A stretch of 24,509 bases of DNA, taken from contig JBPYEZ010000007.1 in the NCBI GenBank assembly GCA_051984395.1, positions 1 to 24,509 on the forward strand, in the 5' to 3' direction. Origin of the DNA: AC-9 sp051984395. Lineage in GTDB: Bacteria; Actinomycetota; Acidimicrobiia; Acidimicrobiales; AC-9. Within the stretch, counting starts at the first letter, position 1, and each line of letters opens with the position of its first letter. Both the position numbers and the translations under genes were made by a program. Below are positions 7,875 to 14,933 of this stretch, piece by piece. The notes beneath the pieces were generated by a model, which saw only the letters and a list, made by a program, of their open reading frames with translations, did not search any database and was not told where the DNA came from.

Positions 7875-8624
7875 GTGGCCATCCACCCTCGCGCCGCCGT
7901 CGGGTTCGGCCGCGCCGCCGGCGCCTACGAGCGGGCTCGCCCCGACTATCCGCCCGCGGCCCTGGCCTGGCTGCGGGACCGGCTCGCCCTCGGGCCTGGG
8001 CGGTCGGTCGTCGACCTCGCCTCCGGCACGGGCAAGCTGACCCGGCTGCTCCTGCCCACGGGTGCACGCGTCGTGGCCGTCGAGCCGGTGGCCGCCATGC
8101 GCGACGCCCTCCGCGCCGCGGTGCCGGCGGCCGACGTCCTCGATGGGACCGCCGAGGCGATGCCGCTGCCCGACGGATGTGCCGACGTCGTGACGGTGGC
8201 GCAGGCCTTCCACTGGTTCAGCACGCCCGAAGCGCTGGCGGAGATCCATCGCGTCCTGCGACCCGCCGGCGGCCTGGCGCTGGTGTGGAACCGCCGCGAC
8301 CTCGACAACGAGCTGGAGGTCGCCGTGCACGGGCTGATCGACCGCCACCGGGGCGGTGTCCCGACCCATCGCAGCGGTCGGTGGAAGTCGATGTTCGAGA
8401 CGACGGATCTGTTCGGCCCGCTGGAGGAGCATCAGGTGCCGTACCACCAGGAGCTCGATCGTTCGGGTCTGGTCGACCGGGTGATGTCGACCAGCGTGAT
8501 GGCCGCCCTGCCCGACGCCGAGCGCGGCGCCGCCATCGCCGAGATCGAGGAGCTGGCCGCCCGGCAGACCGAGCCGATACGGATCTCCTACACGACCCAG
8601 GTCTACCTCTGCTGGCGGCGCTGA
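7875..8624 (+). CDS. Class I SAM-dependent methyltransferase
   Basis: A 249-residue Rossmann-fold methyltransferase of the Methyltransf_11 type. Motif I is VVDLASGTGKLT at 45-56, the acidic residue binding the SAM ribose is probably Glu70 in VAVEPV, then come DGTAEAMPLPDG and VAQAFHWFSTPEALAEIHRVLRP, the usual post-I and motif III regions. The N-terminal FGRAAGAYERARPDYP is typical of small-molecule methyltransferases with this layout. The GTG at 7875 begins the homologous part; a far longer open frame extends upstream but runs antisense through yedK and is not real. Substrate cannot be read from sequence. The gene diverges from yedK and converges on the thiolase gene with one base between stops. 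Confidence 0.88.
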   Translation: MAIHPRAAVGFGRAAGAYERARPDYPPAALAWLRDRLALGPGRSVVDLASGTGKLTRLLLPTGARVVAVEPVAAMRDALRAAVPAADVLDGTAEAMPLPDGCADVVTVAQAFHWFSTPEALAEIHRVLRPAGGLALVWNRRDLDNELEVAVHGLIDRHRGGVPTHRSGRWKSMFETTDLFGPLEEHQVPYHQELDRSGLVDRVMSTSVMAALPDAERGAAIAEIEELAARQTEPIRISYTTQVYLCWRR

Positions 8625-8625
8625 C

Positions 8626-9837
8626 TCACGAGAGGCGCTCGACGACCATGGCCATGCCCTGGCCGCCGCCGACGCACATGGTCTCCAGCCCGATGGTCTT
8701 GTCGGCGTCCTCGAGGCCGTTGAGCAGGGTCGTCATGATGCGGGCGCCGGTCATCCCGAACGGGTGCCCGAGGGCGATGGCGCCCCCGTTGACGTTGAGC
8801 TTGTCCCACTCCACCCCGAGCGCCTTGGCCGCCGGGACGACCTGGGCGGCGAAGGCCTCGTTGATCTCCACCAGGTCGACGTCGTCGATGGTCATTCCCG
8901 CCCGGCGCAGCGCCTGACGGCTGGCCTCGATGGGGCCCAGGCCCATGATCTCGGGGTTCAGGGCGGTGACGCCGCTGGAGACGATGCGGGCGAGCGGCTG
9001 GATGCCGAGCTCGGCGGCCCGGGTGTCGCTCATCACGACCACGGCGGCGGCGCCGTCGTTGAGCGGGCACGAGTTCCCCGCCGTGACCTTGCCGTCGGCG
9101 CGGAAGGCCGGCTGCAGCGTGGCCAGCTTCTCCACCGTCGTCCCCGGCCGGGGACCGTCGTCCTTGGACACCACGGTCCCGTCGGGCCTGGTCACCGGCG
9201 TGATCTCCCGCTCGAAGAACCCGTTCTCCTGCGATCTCACCGCCCGATCCTGGGAGAGCGCGGCAAAGGTGTCCATCTCCTCTCGGGACACGTGCTCGAG
9301 CTCGGCCACGTTCTCGGCCGTCTGGCCCATGGCGATGTAGATGTCGGGAAGCCCGTCGGCCGGCTTCCACGACTCGGCACCGCCCTTGGACCGCTCGGCC
9401 GTGCGCTCCGCCGCCCCGGCGAACCGAGGGTTGGTCGTGTCGGGCAGGCTGTCCGAGTTGCCCTTGATGAAGCGGCTGACCATCTCGACGCCTGCCGCCA
9501 TGAAGACGTCCCCCTCGCCGGCCCTGATGGCGTGGGCGGCCATGCGGATGGTCTGCAGCGACGATGAGCAGTAGCGGGTGATGGTGGTGCCGGGAACGTC
9601 GGGCAGGCCGGCGAGAAGGCTCACGACCCTGGCCATGTTGTAGCCCTGCTCGCCTCCCGGCAGGCCGCACCCCAGCATGAGGTCGTCGATCTCGGCGGGA
9701 TCGAGCTCCGGCACCTTGCCCAGCACGGTCTGGACGATCGTCGCCGTGATGTCGTCGGGCCGGAGGTCGACCAGCGTCCCCTTGAACGCTCGGCCGATCG
9801 GCGTACGGGCGGTGGCAACGATCACGGGCTCGGGCAT
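8626..9837 (-). CDS. fadA: Acetyl-CoA C-acetyltransferase / 3-ketoacyl-CoA thiolase
   Basis: A 403-residue classical thiolase for beta-oxidation or the reverse condensation. Catalytic residues are present: Cys90 in RYCSSSLQ, NEAFAAQ, His358 in ALGHPFGMTGAR and Cys388 in MCVGGGQG. The N-terminus VIVATARTPIGRAFKGTL is canonical. The ATG at 9837 follows GGAGGAG at 6 nt, so the start is secure. The end of the desaturase frame overlaps its first 16 bp, so the two are probably translated in succession. Being next to a desaturase points to fatty-acid remodelling. The stop lies one base from the convergent methyltransferase stop. fadA is used as a family name; acetoacetyl-CoA specificity is equally possible. 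Confidence 0.95.
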   Translation of the reverse strand: MPEPVIVATARTPIGRAFKGTLVDLRPDDITATIVQTVLGKVPELDPAEIDDLMLGCGLPGGEQGYNMARVVSLLAGLPDVPGTTITRYCSSSLQTIRMAAHAIRAGEGDVFMAAGVEMVSRFIKGNSDSLPDTTNPRFAGAAERTAERSKGGAESWKPADGLPDIYIAMGQTAENVAELEHVSREEMDTFAALSQDRAVRSQENGFFEREITPVTRPDGTVVSKDDGPRPGTTVEKLATLQPAFRADGKVTAGNSCPLNDGAAAVVVMSDTRAAELGIQPLARIVSSGVTALNPEIMGLGPIEASRQALRRAGMTIDDVDLVEINEAFAAQVVPAAKALGVEWDKLNVNGGAIALGHPFGMTGARIMTTLLNGLEDADKTIGLETMCVGGGQGMAMVVERLS

Positions 9838-10850
9838 GACAACTCCTCCACTCGGTCCCCCGCGTCCGGATGATACCCAGGCTCGTCCGGCTCCTCGGCG
9901 CCCGACCGCCTCCTCCGGCTGGCCAGGCGCTCGGGACGGGGCCAGCGCACGTGGGTCGCCCAACCCAGCCTCTCGAGTAGACGGATGACCCCCGCCGTGG
10001 CGTCGAGCTGGCCACGGTCCACACCGTGGCGGGCGGAGGATGGGAAGGCGTGGTGGGCGTTGTGCCAGGACTCACCCATGCTGAGGAGGGCGAGCGGCGC
10101 GAAGTTCGAGCTCCGGTCGGCGGTGTCGAACGGTCTCCGGCCGAACATGTGGCACAGCGAGTTCGTGCTCCACGTCACGTGGTGCAGCACCATCATGCGG
10201 ACGACCCCGCCCCAGAGGAAGGCGAGCAGTCCCCCGCCGAGGCTCCCGGTGACCGCCCAGCCGACCAGGAACGGGATGACCAGGCTCATGGCGCTCCACA
10301 CGTGCGAGGTCTTCGACACGATGAACACGCCGCGATCGGCGATGAGGTCGGGGGCCCACCGCTCGGGCTCGGAGGGATGGGAGTCGAAGAACCAGCCCAC
10401 GTGGGCGTAGACGAGGCCCTTGAGCTGGGCCCAGAAGCCGGTGCCGAAACGGAACGGCGAGTGCGGGTCGCCCTCCCGCTCGGTGTGGGCGTGGTGCTTG
10501 CGGTGCTGGGCGACCCACGTCAGCGCGGAGCCCTCCACGGCCATCGTCCCCACCACCGCCAGGGCGATCCGCAGCGGCCCGTTGGTCCTGAAGCTGCGAT
10601 GGGCGAGCAGCCGGTGGAACCCGACCGTGACGCCCAGGCAGGTGACGACGTACATCACGACGGCGATGGCCACGTCAAGTCCGCTGATGCCACGCCCCCA
10701 CAGGCTGGCCACGGCGAAGCCGAGCGCCACCAGCGGGCCGACCACGAGGATGGCGGCGCTGACCTGTTGCACGCGCGACACCCGCATGGGCGGCGCCTCG
10801 GGCGGCGGCGCCTCGGGCGGCGGCGCGGCAGCAGCGACTTGGCGAGTCAT
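9822..10850 (-). CDS. Acyl-CoA/acyl-lipid delta-9-type desaturase
   Basis: A 342-residue integral-membrane di-iron desaturase that would introduce a cis double bond into fatty acyl chains. All three histidine boxes are present: HRLLAH at 79-84, HRKHH at 116-120 and HNAHH at 263-267, with the extra His pair at 223-224 in VLHHVTW. Hydrophobic segments lie at about 30-50, 59-78, 94-108, 185-205 and 206-224. The N-terminus has a Pro/Glu/Ala repeat (residues 10-21). The ATG at 10850 and a GTG at 10859 are both possible; AGAGGAG sits 13 nt before the first and 4 nt before the second, so neither spacing is ideal. An electron donor is not encoded nearby. The end overlaps the thiolase start by 16 bp. 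Confidence 0.92.
   Translation of the reverse strand: MTRQVAAAAPPPEAPPPEAPPMRVSRVQQVSAAILVVGPLVALGFAVASLWGRGISGLDVAIAVVMYVVTCLGVTVGFHRLLAHRSFRTNGPLRIALAVVGTMAVEGSALTWVAQHRKHHAHTEREGDPHSPFRFGTGFWAQLKGLVYAHVGWFFDSHPSEPERWAPDLIADRGVFIVSKTSHVWSAMSLVIPFLVGWAVTGSLGGGLLAFLWGGVVRMMVLHHVTWSTNSLCHMFGRRPFDTADRSSNFAPLALLSMGESWHNAHHAFPSSARHGVDRGQLDATAGVIRLLERLGWATHVRWPRPERLASRRRRSGAEEPDEPGYHPDAGDRVEELSCPSP
10788..10826 (-). repeat. In-frame 15-bp tandem repeat in the desaturase N-terminus
   Basis: The unit GGCGGCGGCGCCTCG, as read on the plus strand, recurs about two and a half times and encodes the PPPEA-type repeat of residues 10-21. It lies in the non-catalytic tail before the first membrane segment and could vary in copy number without breaking the frame. 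Confidence 0.55.
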
Positions 10851-10953
10851 GGCTGGCACGGTGCTCCTCTCGGGCGTCCCCGCCGACCGCGGCTGACGGG
10901 CGGGGACAACATCCTCCCACGCCTGGACGACCCTCCGTTCCAGCCCGGTCCGG

Positions 10954-10959
10954 TAGGGT
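10954..10959 (+). promoter_or_regulatory. Putative -10 box, leaderless start of the alpha/beta hydrolase gene
   Basis: TAGGGT stands 8 nt before the ATG at 10968, and no Shine-Dalgarno sequence separates them. The 117-bp gap to the divergent desaturase gene shows no other clear element. Confidence 0.42.
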
Positions 10960-10967
10960 GCCGCGCC

Positions 10968-11729
10968 ATGTCGACGGGGAACGGGCTCGGACGCGCGACC
11001 GGGCTCGACGACTCGCCGGACACGATGCGGACGTTGATGGTCGGCGAGGGTCCACCCGTGCTGATCCTGCACGGCTTCGGCCTGTCACCGCTCAGCTACC
11101 GCCGCACCGCCGAGTTGCTCGCCTGGCGAACGCGGGTCGCTTTGCCGGCCATCTTCGCCCTCCACGGGCGCTGGTCGTTCGACCGTGCCCTCGAGATGCT
11201 GGTGGCCACGCTCGATCGCCTCGGGCTCGACCGGGTCACGGTGATCGGGCACTCCTTCGGAGGGGGGCTCGAGCTCGGCCTGGCCGCCCGCTACCCCGAG
11301 CGGGTGGTCGAGCTGGTCTTCGCCGACACGCTCGGCATGTCATGTGAGTGGGTCCTGGCCGAGGAAGCGATGCGTCCGGCGACCCTCTTGCGCCTGGCGA
11401 CGCCCACCGCGGCCGTGGACTTCACCCGGTCGTGGGTGAGCCATCCGATGCAGATGATCCGCGCCGCCTGGTGGGGCTTCGTGAGCCAGCGGCGTCAGGA
11501 GGTGGCGACGATCGCCCGCTCCGGCCTGCCCTGCCACGTGCTGTGGGCGAACCGCGACACCCTGCTCAGGCGCCGGGACGGGTCCGAGTTCGCCCGCGAT
11601 CTCGGGGCCTCGTTCACCGTCGTCTACCGGCGAGCCGGGGCCGGACCGGTCGATCACGACTGGATGTACCGCTATCCGGCCCTCTTCGTGCGGTACCTCG
11701 ACAAGCTCGGCCTGGCCGCCCTGTCCTGA
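10968..11729 (+). CDS. Alpha/beta hydrolase
   Basis: A 253-residue alpha/beta-hydrolase-fold protein. The oxyanion-hole motif is LILHGFGLSP at 32-41, the nucleophile elbow is GHSFGG with Ser96, the acid is probably Asp197 in ANRDTLL, and the His is His230 in PVDHDW. The region 105-190 forms the lid and is rich in Arg and Trp. The fold and triad are clear but the substrate (ester, epoxide, lipid or other) is not. The ATG at 10968 was chosen because the homologous region starts just after it and a TAGGGT box precedes it by 8 nt; the longer open frame upstream runs antisense to the desaturase. It converges on tag with one base between stops. Confidence 0.88.
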   Translation: MSTGNGLGRATGLDDSPDTMRTLMVGEGPPVLILHGFGLSPLSYRRTAELLAWRTRVALPAIFALHGRWSFDRALEMLVATLDRLGLDRVTVIGHSFGGGLELGLAARYPERVVELVFADTLGMSCEWVLAEEAMRPATLLRLATPTAAVDFTRSWVSHPMQMIRAAWWGFVSQRRQEVATIARSGLPCHVLWANRDTLLRRRDGSEFARDLGASFTVVYRRAGAGPVDHDWMYRYPALFVRYLDKLGLAALS

Positions 11730-11730
11730 G

Positions 11731-12342
11731 CTAGCGCGGACGCACCAGCGCGGCACGTGCATCCTCGGCGGCCTGCCGGATGTCGCATCCCTCAAGGTGG
11801 TCGTTGACCAGGCCGAGCGCCTGCATGGACGCATAGACGGTGGTCGGGCCCACGAAGCGAAAGCCGCGGCGCCGGAGCTCTCGCGACAGGTCCTTCGACT
11901 CGGGCGACACCGAGGGCACGTCGTCGAGCGTGCGCGGGGGTCGCCCCGGCGCCGGCTCGTGGCGCCAGACGAGGGCGGCCAGCGAATCCCCGTCGCCCTG
12001 CAGGTCGCGAACGGCACGGGCGTTGCCGATGGCCGCCTCGATCTTGCCCCGATGGCGCACGATGCCGGCGTCGGCCAGCAGACGCTCGACGTCGCGCTCG
12101 CCGAAGCGGGCCACGGTCGGGACGTCGAATCCGGCGAAGGCGCGCCGAAATGCCTCCCGCTTGCGCAGGATCGTCAGCCACGACAGCCCGCTCTGGAAGC
12201 CCTCGAGGCACAGCTTCTCGAAGATCGCCACGTCGTCGGCCACCGGCCGACCCCATTCGTCGTCGTGGTACCGGCGGTACTCCTCCGACGCGAAGCCCCA
12301 GGGGCACCTCGCCACGCCGTCGTCCGATCTGGTGACCCGCAC
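11731..12342 (-). CDS. tag: DNA-3-methyladenine glycosylase I
   Basis: A 203-residue base-excision enzyme that removes 3-methyladenine from alkylated DNA. The zinc-binding set of the family is complete: Cys13, His26 (in YRRYHDDEWGRP), His182 and Cys186 (in VNDHLEGC), with the same internal spacings as E. coli Tag. The base-pocket region CLEGFQSGLSWLTIL and the helix-hairpin-helix region AGIVRHRGKIEA are intact, and GFRFVGPTTVYASMQA is the C-terminal signature. I chose the GTG at 12342 because family homology begins about ten residues later; the longer frame extends into the divergent intergenic repeat. CAGACT stands 6 nt before the GTG. It is divergent from the flavodoxin-like gene, with a perfect inverted repeat between them. 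Confidence 0.95.
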   Translation of the reverse strand: MRVTRSDDGVARCPWGFASEEYRRYHDDEWGRPVADDVAIFEKLCLEGFQSGLSWLTILRKREAFRRAFAGFDVPTVARFGERDVERLLADAGIVRHRGKIEAAIGNARAVRDLQGDGDSLAALVWRHEPAPGRPPRTLDDVPSVSPESKDLSRELRRRGFRFVGPTTVYASMQALGLVNDHLEGCDIRQAAEDARAALVRPR

Positions 12343-12359
12343 GAGCGCAGTCTGCCCTC

Positions 12360-12381
12360 CGCCGAGCTGACAAGCTCGGCG
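12360..12381. promoter_or_regulatory. Perfect 9-4-9 inverted repeat between tag and the flavodoxin-like gene
   Basis: CGCCGAGCT and AGCTCGGCG flank a GACA loop. The repeat ends 4 nt before the ATG at 12386 and begins 18 nt before the tag GTG on the other strand. It could be an operator shared by both genes or an RNA hairpin masking the flavodoxin-like start. No regulator gene is adjacent. Confidence 0.5.
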
Positions 12382-12385
12382 TGGT

Positions 12386-12844
12386 ATGCCGACCCTGCTC
12401 GTCGTCCACCACACGGCTTCGCCATCGCTGCACTCGATGTTCGAGGCCACCATGGCGGGGGCGACCGACCAGCGGATCGAGGACGTCGAGGTGGTGGTGC
12501 GGCCGGCGCTGGCAGCGACCGCACTGGACGTGCTGGAGGCGCACGGCTACCTCCTCGGGACGCCCGCCAACCTGGGCTACATCTCGGGCGCCCTCAAGCA
12601 CTTCTTCGACACGATCTACTACCCGTGCCTGGACGCCACCGCCCGACGTCCATACGGCCTGTACGTGCACGGCAACAACGACACGGCCGGGGCGGTGCGG
12701 GCAGTGGAGTCGATCACCACCGGGCTGAAGTGGCGCCGCGCCCAGGAGCCGGTGACCGTGGTCGGCCAGCCAAGCCAGCGGGACCTCGAGGAGTGCTGGG
12801 AGCTGGGGGCCGCGCTGGCCGCCGGCCTCACCCTCGACGGGTGA
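12386..12844 (+). CDS. Flavodoxin-like / NAD(P)H-dependent oxidoreductase family protein
   Basis: A 152-residue flavodoxin-fold protein. It opens with strand-and-loop LLVVHHTASPSLHSMFEA, in which residues 8-14 take the place of the FMN phosphate loop. The stretch GYLLGTPANLGYISGALKHFFDTIYYP (63-89) is the family signature around the flavin ring, and GLYVHGNNDTAGAVRAVESI matches the third flavin-contacting loop. Length is near that of short flavodoxin-like domains. It may be a flavin-dependent reductase or an electron carrier; the sequence does not decide. The ATG lies directly after the perfect hairpin at 12360-12381. It is followed by a LacI-type palindrome and the DUF5666 gene. No stress partner other than tag is nearby. 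Confidence 0.8.
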   Translation: MPTLLVVHHTASPSLHSMFEATMAGATDQRIEDVEVVVRPALAATALDVLEAHGYLLGTPANLGYISGALKHFFDTIYYPCLDATARRPYGLYVHGNNDTAGAVRAVESITTGLKWRRAQEPVTVVGQPSQRDLEECWELGAALAAGLTLDG

Positions 12845-12861
12845 GAACTCTATGCACCATA

Positions 12862-12875
12862 TGAGAGCGCTCTCA
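12862..12875. promoter_or_regulatory. LacI-family-type operator palindrome
   Basis: TGAGAGCGCTCTCA is a perfect 14-bp palindrome with the central CG and flanks typical of LacI/GalR operators in actinobacteria. It lies 35 nt before the ATG of the DUF5666 gene. No LacI-family gene is in the window, so the regulator would be encoded elsewhere. Confidence 0.6.
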
Positions 12876-12910
12876 GGCTGCTCCCAGCTGCATGGGGCAC
12901 GATTGCCGGC

Positions 12911-13879
12911 ATGGACCACGACCCTGCGTCCGGGGCGGACCCTCACGCCTCCGGCACTCCCGACCGGGATCCCTCTGACCCGGATCCCCCCGAGCTCGCC
13001 TGGCCCTGGGGGGCCGGTCCTGGAGAGCCGACCGCAGTCCAGCGGCCTCCCAGCCGTCCTCAGTCCCGCTGGACCAGGAAGGCCGCGCTGGGAGCAGCCG
13101 CCGTCGGCTTGGCCGGCGGCGCCTTCGGGATCGTCTGGGCGGTCACCTCGGGCTCGGGCAGCTCGAGCTCGGCGACGTCCGCGCCTGCGTCAGCCAGCCA
13201 GTCGGCGTCCGGGGACGATCCGGGCCAGTCATTGGCGGGTCAGGGACCGGCGGCCCCCGGTCCGGGTCAGGGCGGTCCGGGACGGTTCGGGTTCGGGTTC
13301 CGAGCGCCTCTGGGAGGCGCCGACCAGAACGGCAAGAAGCCGACTCCGGCCATGGCCGGCACCGTCTCGAGCGTCAACGGGTCGACGATCAAGATCAAGG
13401 ACGTCATGGGCTTCACCCGGACGATCCACACCACGGGGGCGACGACCTATACCCGCGGCGGGCAGCCGGCGACCAGCTCGGCGGTGACGAACGGAGCCCA
13501 GATCGCGGCCCAGGGCACCGTCGACGGCAACGGGACCGATCTCGACGCCACCAAGGTGGCCGTCCTCCTCCCCCGGGTGGCCGGCACCGTGCAGTCGGTC
13601 TCCGGTCAGAGCTTCGTCGTCCAGGGCGTCGACGGCGCCACGCACACGGTGACCACCACGGGGAGCACCACCTTCCATCAGGGCCAGTCGCAGGCGTCAC
13701 TCTCGGACGTCAAGCAGGGCGTCCGGGTCGTCGCCATGGGTGAGCGCCAGTCCAACGGCGATCTCACCGCCACGTCGGTTCAGATCGCACCTGCTCATCC
13801 GATGAAGCCGCTGAACCCGCCCAACGGCGGACCCCCCGCTCCTCCGGGTGGCGGCTCGCAGTCGAGCAGCACCACCTGA
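12911..13879 (+). CDS. Membrane-anchored DUF5666-type protein with two beta-repeat domains
   Basis: A 322-residue protein with a Pro/Asp-rich cytoplasmic tail (1-50), a basic patch RWTRK at 53-57, one hydrophobic segment at about 58-79, a Ser/Ala/Gly/Pro-rich low-complexity linker (80-145) and two tandem beta-rich repeats at about 149-222 and 223-293. The repeats share the pattern AGTV.SV.G, then TTG.TT, then G..V...G, then DL.AT.V, as in DUF5666. The C-terminus is Pro/Gly/Ser-rich. Topology would be N-in, with the repeats outside the cell. No catalytic residues are evident; DUF5666 has no established function that I know of. A LacI-type palindrome precedes it and a long hairpin follows it. 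The ATG has only a weak CACGAT box 7 nt upstream. Confidence 0.75.
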   Translation: MDHDPASGADPHASGTPDRDPSDPDPPELAWPWGAGPGEPTAVQRPPSRPQSRWTRKAALGAAAVGLAGGAFGIVWAVTSGSGSSSSATSAPASASQSASGDDPGQSLAGQGPAAPGPGQGGPGRFGFGFRAPLGGADQNGKKPTPAMAGTVSSVNGSTIKIKDVMGFTRTIHTTGATTYTRGGQPATSSAVTNGAQIAAQGTVDGNGTDLDATKVAVLLPRVAGTVQSVSGQSFVVQGVDGATHTVTTTGSTTFHQGQSQASLSDVKQGVRVVAMGERQSNGDLTATSVQIAPAHPMKPLNPPNGGPPAPPGGGSQSSSTT

Positions 13880-13887
13880 CCGGGCTG

Positions 13888-13966
13888 CCGTCCGGCCCCG
13901 AACCGGCCGGTGCCACAGCTGCCCTCCCCCCTAGAGCTGTGGTCCCGGCCGTTCGGCGCCGGACGG
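13888..13966. terminator. Very long near-perfect hairpin after the DUF5666 gene
   Basis: The arms 13888-13920 and 13935-13966 can pair at 29 positions: an outer 9-bp block (CCGTCCGGC/GCCGGACGG), a middle block with one bulged C, a 2x2 internal loop and an inner 8-bp block (CCACAGCT/AGCTGTGG), closing on a 14-nt C-rich loop. It begins 9 nt after the stop at 13879. No T-run follows, so it is not a classic intrinsic terminator, but position and stability suggest transcript termination or 3'-end protection. Three bases later comes the next promoter. Confidence 0.6.
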
Positions 13967-13968
13967 TG

Positions 13969-13999
13969 TTGACCGCTATGTAAGAGGGTGCTTACATAG
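13969..13999 (+). promoter_or_regulatory. Promoter with embedded 9-6-9 operator for the DinB/ArsR/SRPBCC cassette
   Basis: TTGACC at 13969-13974 is a near-consensus -35. From 13976 to 13999, CTATGTAAG and CTTACATAG form a perfect inverted repeat with a 6-nt spacer, filling the -35/-10 spacer and covering the likely -10 (TTACAT or TACATA near 13992-13998). A dimeric repressor bound there would block the polymerase. The ArsR protein encoded 600 bp downstream in the same cassette is the obvious candidate. Confidence 0.6.
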
Positions 14000-14032
14000 C
14001 CTCCACGAGAACCGACGACTGTGAGGTGGACC

Positions 14033-14599
14033 GTGGAGATCCTGGAGCAGCTCGAGGGGGCGTTCGCCTCGACCGGGCGCATCGTCGCCGGCGTCCGGCC
14101 GGCCCAGCTGTCCGAGCCGACGCCGTGCAAGGAATGGGACGTGGGAACCGTGATGGCACACGCGACGGGTGTGATCAGGCGGTTCGAGTGGACGGCCCTC
14201 CGCCAGAGCCCGCCCGCCGCTGCGCCGGCCGGGCCCGATGACCTCGACGAGGATTTCGTGGGGGCCTACCGATCGGCGGCCGAGTCGACCCTCGCCGCCT
14301 GGTCCCGCCCCGGAGCGCTGGAGGGAACGTGCCGGCTGCCGATCGGCATGGAACTGCCGGCATCCGCCGCCGCCGGCATCAACACCGTCGATGCCCTCGT
14401 GCACGGCTGGGACCTGGCCAAGGCCACCGGACAGGACCCCACCCTCGACCCCGCCCTCGCCACCGCGGCCCTCGAGTTCTGCTCGACGGCGATCACCGAC
14501 GACATCCGGAACCGGGGAGCCTTCGACGCCATCGTGCCCGTCCCGGACGTGGCCTCCCCGACCGATCGCCTGGTGGGCTTCCTCGGTCGCCAGCCCTGA
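14033..14599 (+). CDS. TIGR03086-type metal-binding DinB-like protein (mycothiol-dependent maleylpyruvate isomerase-like N-terminal domain)
   Basis: A 188-residue four-helix DinB/MDMPI_N-type protein. Family marks are PTPCKEWDVGTVMAHATG with His43 and NTVDALVHGWDLAKATGQD with Asp120 and His124, the probable metal ligands. Such proteins are abundant in mycothiol-producing actinobacteria and are thought to be metal-dependent thiol transferases; the reaction here is unknown. Two GTG codons are in frame, at 14021 and 14033. I prefer 14033 because GAGGTG at 14023-14028 gives a well-spaced ribosome site. It is first in a cassette with ArsR (7-bp gap) and SRPBCC genes, under a promoter holding a perfect inverted repeat. 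A relative lies at 22817-23404. Confidence 0.82.
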   Translation: MEILEQLEGAFASTGRIVAGVRPAQLSEPTPCKEWDVGTVMAHATGVIRRFEWTALRQSPPAAAPAGPDDLDEDFVGAYRSAAESTLAAWSRPGALEGTCRLPIGMELPASAAAGINTVDALVHGWDLAKATGQDPTLDPALATAALEFCSTAITDDIRNRGAFDAIVPVPDVASPTDRLVGFLGRQP

Positions 14600-14606
14600 C
14601 CCCGAG

Positions 14607-14933
14607 ATGGAGGCGGTGCTCCGGGCCCTCTCGGATGCCCGGCGCCGCGAGATCATCCGCCTCGTCCGGCGCCGCGAGCTGTCGGCGGGCGAGATCGCCT
14701 CGCAGTTCGACATCAGCCGTCCCGCCATCTCACAGCACATCACCATCCTCCGCGACGCTGGTCTGCTCACCGAGCGGCGGGACGGCAACCGGCGCCTCTA
14801 CCGCGCCCGTCCCGAGGCCCTGGGCGACGTGCGGTCCTTCGTGGAGGAGTTCTGGATCGACCACCTCGACCGCCTCAAGGAAGCCGCCGAGCAGGAAGCC
14901 GCCGAGCAGGAGGAGACCGATGCCCCCCAGTGA
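14607..14933 (+). CDS. ArsR-family transcriptional regulator (non-metal type)
   Basis: A 108-residue winged-helix repressor. ALSDARRREIIRLV opens the domain, the recognition helix is in DISRPAISQHITILRDAGLL (about 35-54), and the wing is ERRDGNRRLYRA. There is no cysteine at all, so it cannot be a classic metal or arsenic sensor. It belongs to the group encoded next to SRPBCC proteins, whose effectors are mostly unknown. A Glu/Ala-rich tail (about 92-106) follows the fold. The ATG at 14607 starts the domain; the longer upstream frame overlaps the DinB-like gene out of phase. Its end overlaps the SRPBCC start by 14 bp. It is the likely ligand for the repeat at 13976-13999. Confidence 0.9.
   Translation: MEAVLRALSDARRREIIRLVRRRELSAGEIASQFDISRPAISQHITILRDAGLLTERRDGNRRLYRARPEALGDVRSFVEEFWIDHLDRLKEAAEQEAAEQEETDAPQ

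Noticed and set aside
10026..10967. N-terminal extension of the alpha/beta hydrolase frame
   Set aside because: It is antisense to the desaturase, has low-complexity Gly/Arg/His composition, and is separated from the conserved domain by a good start at 10968.
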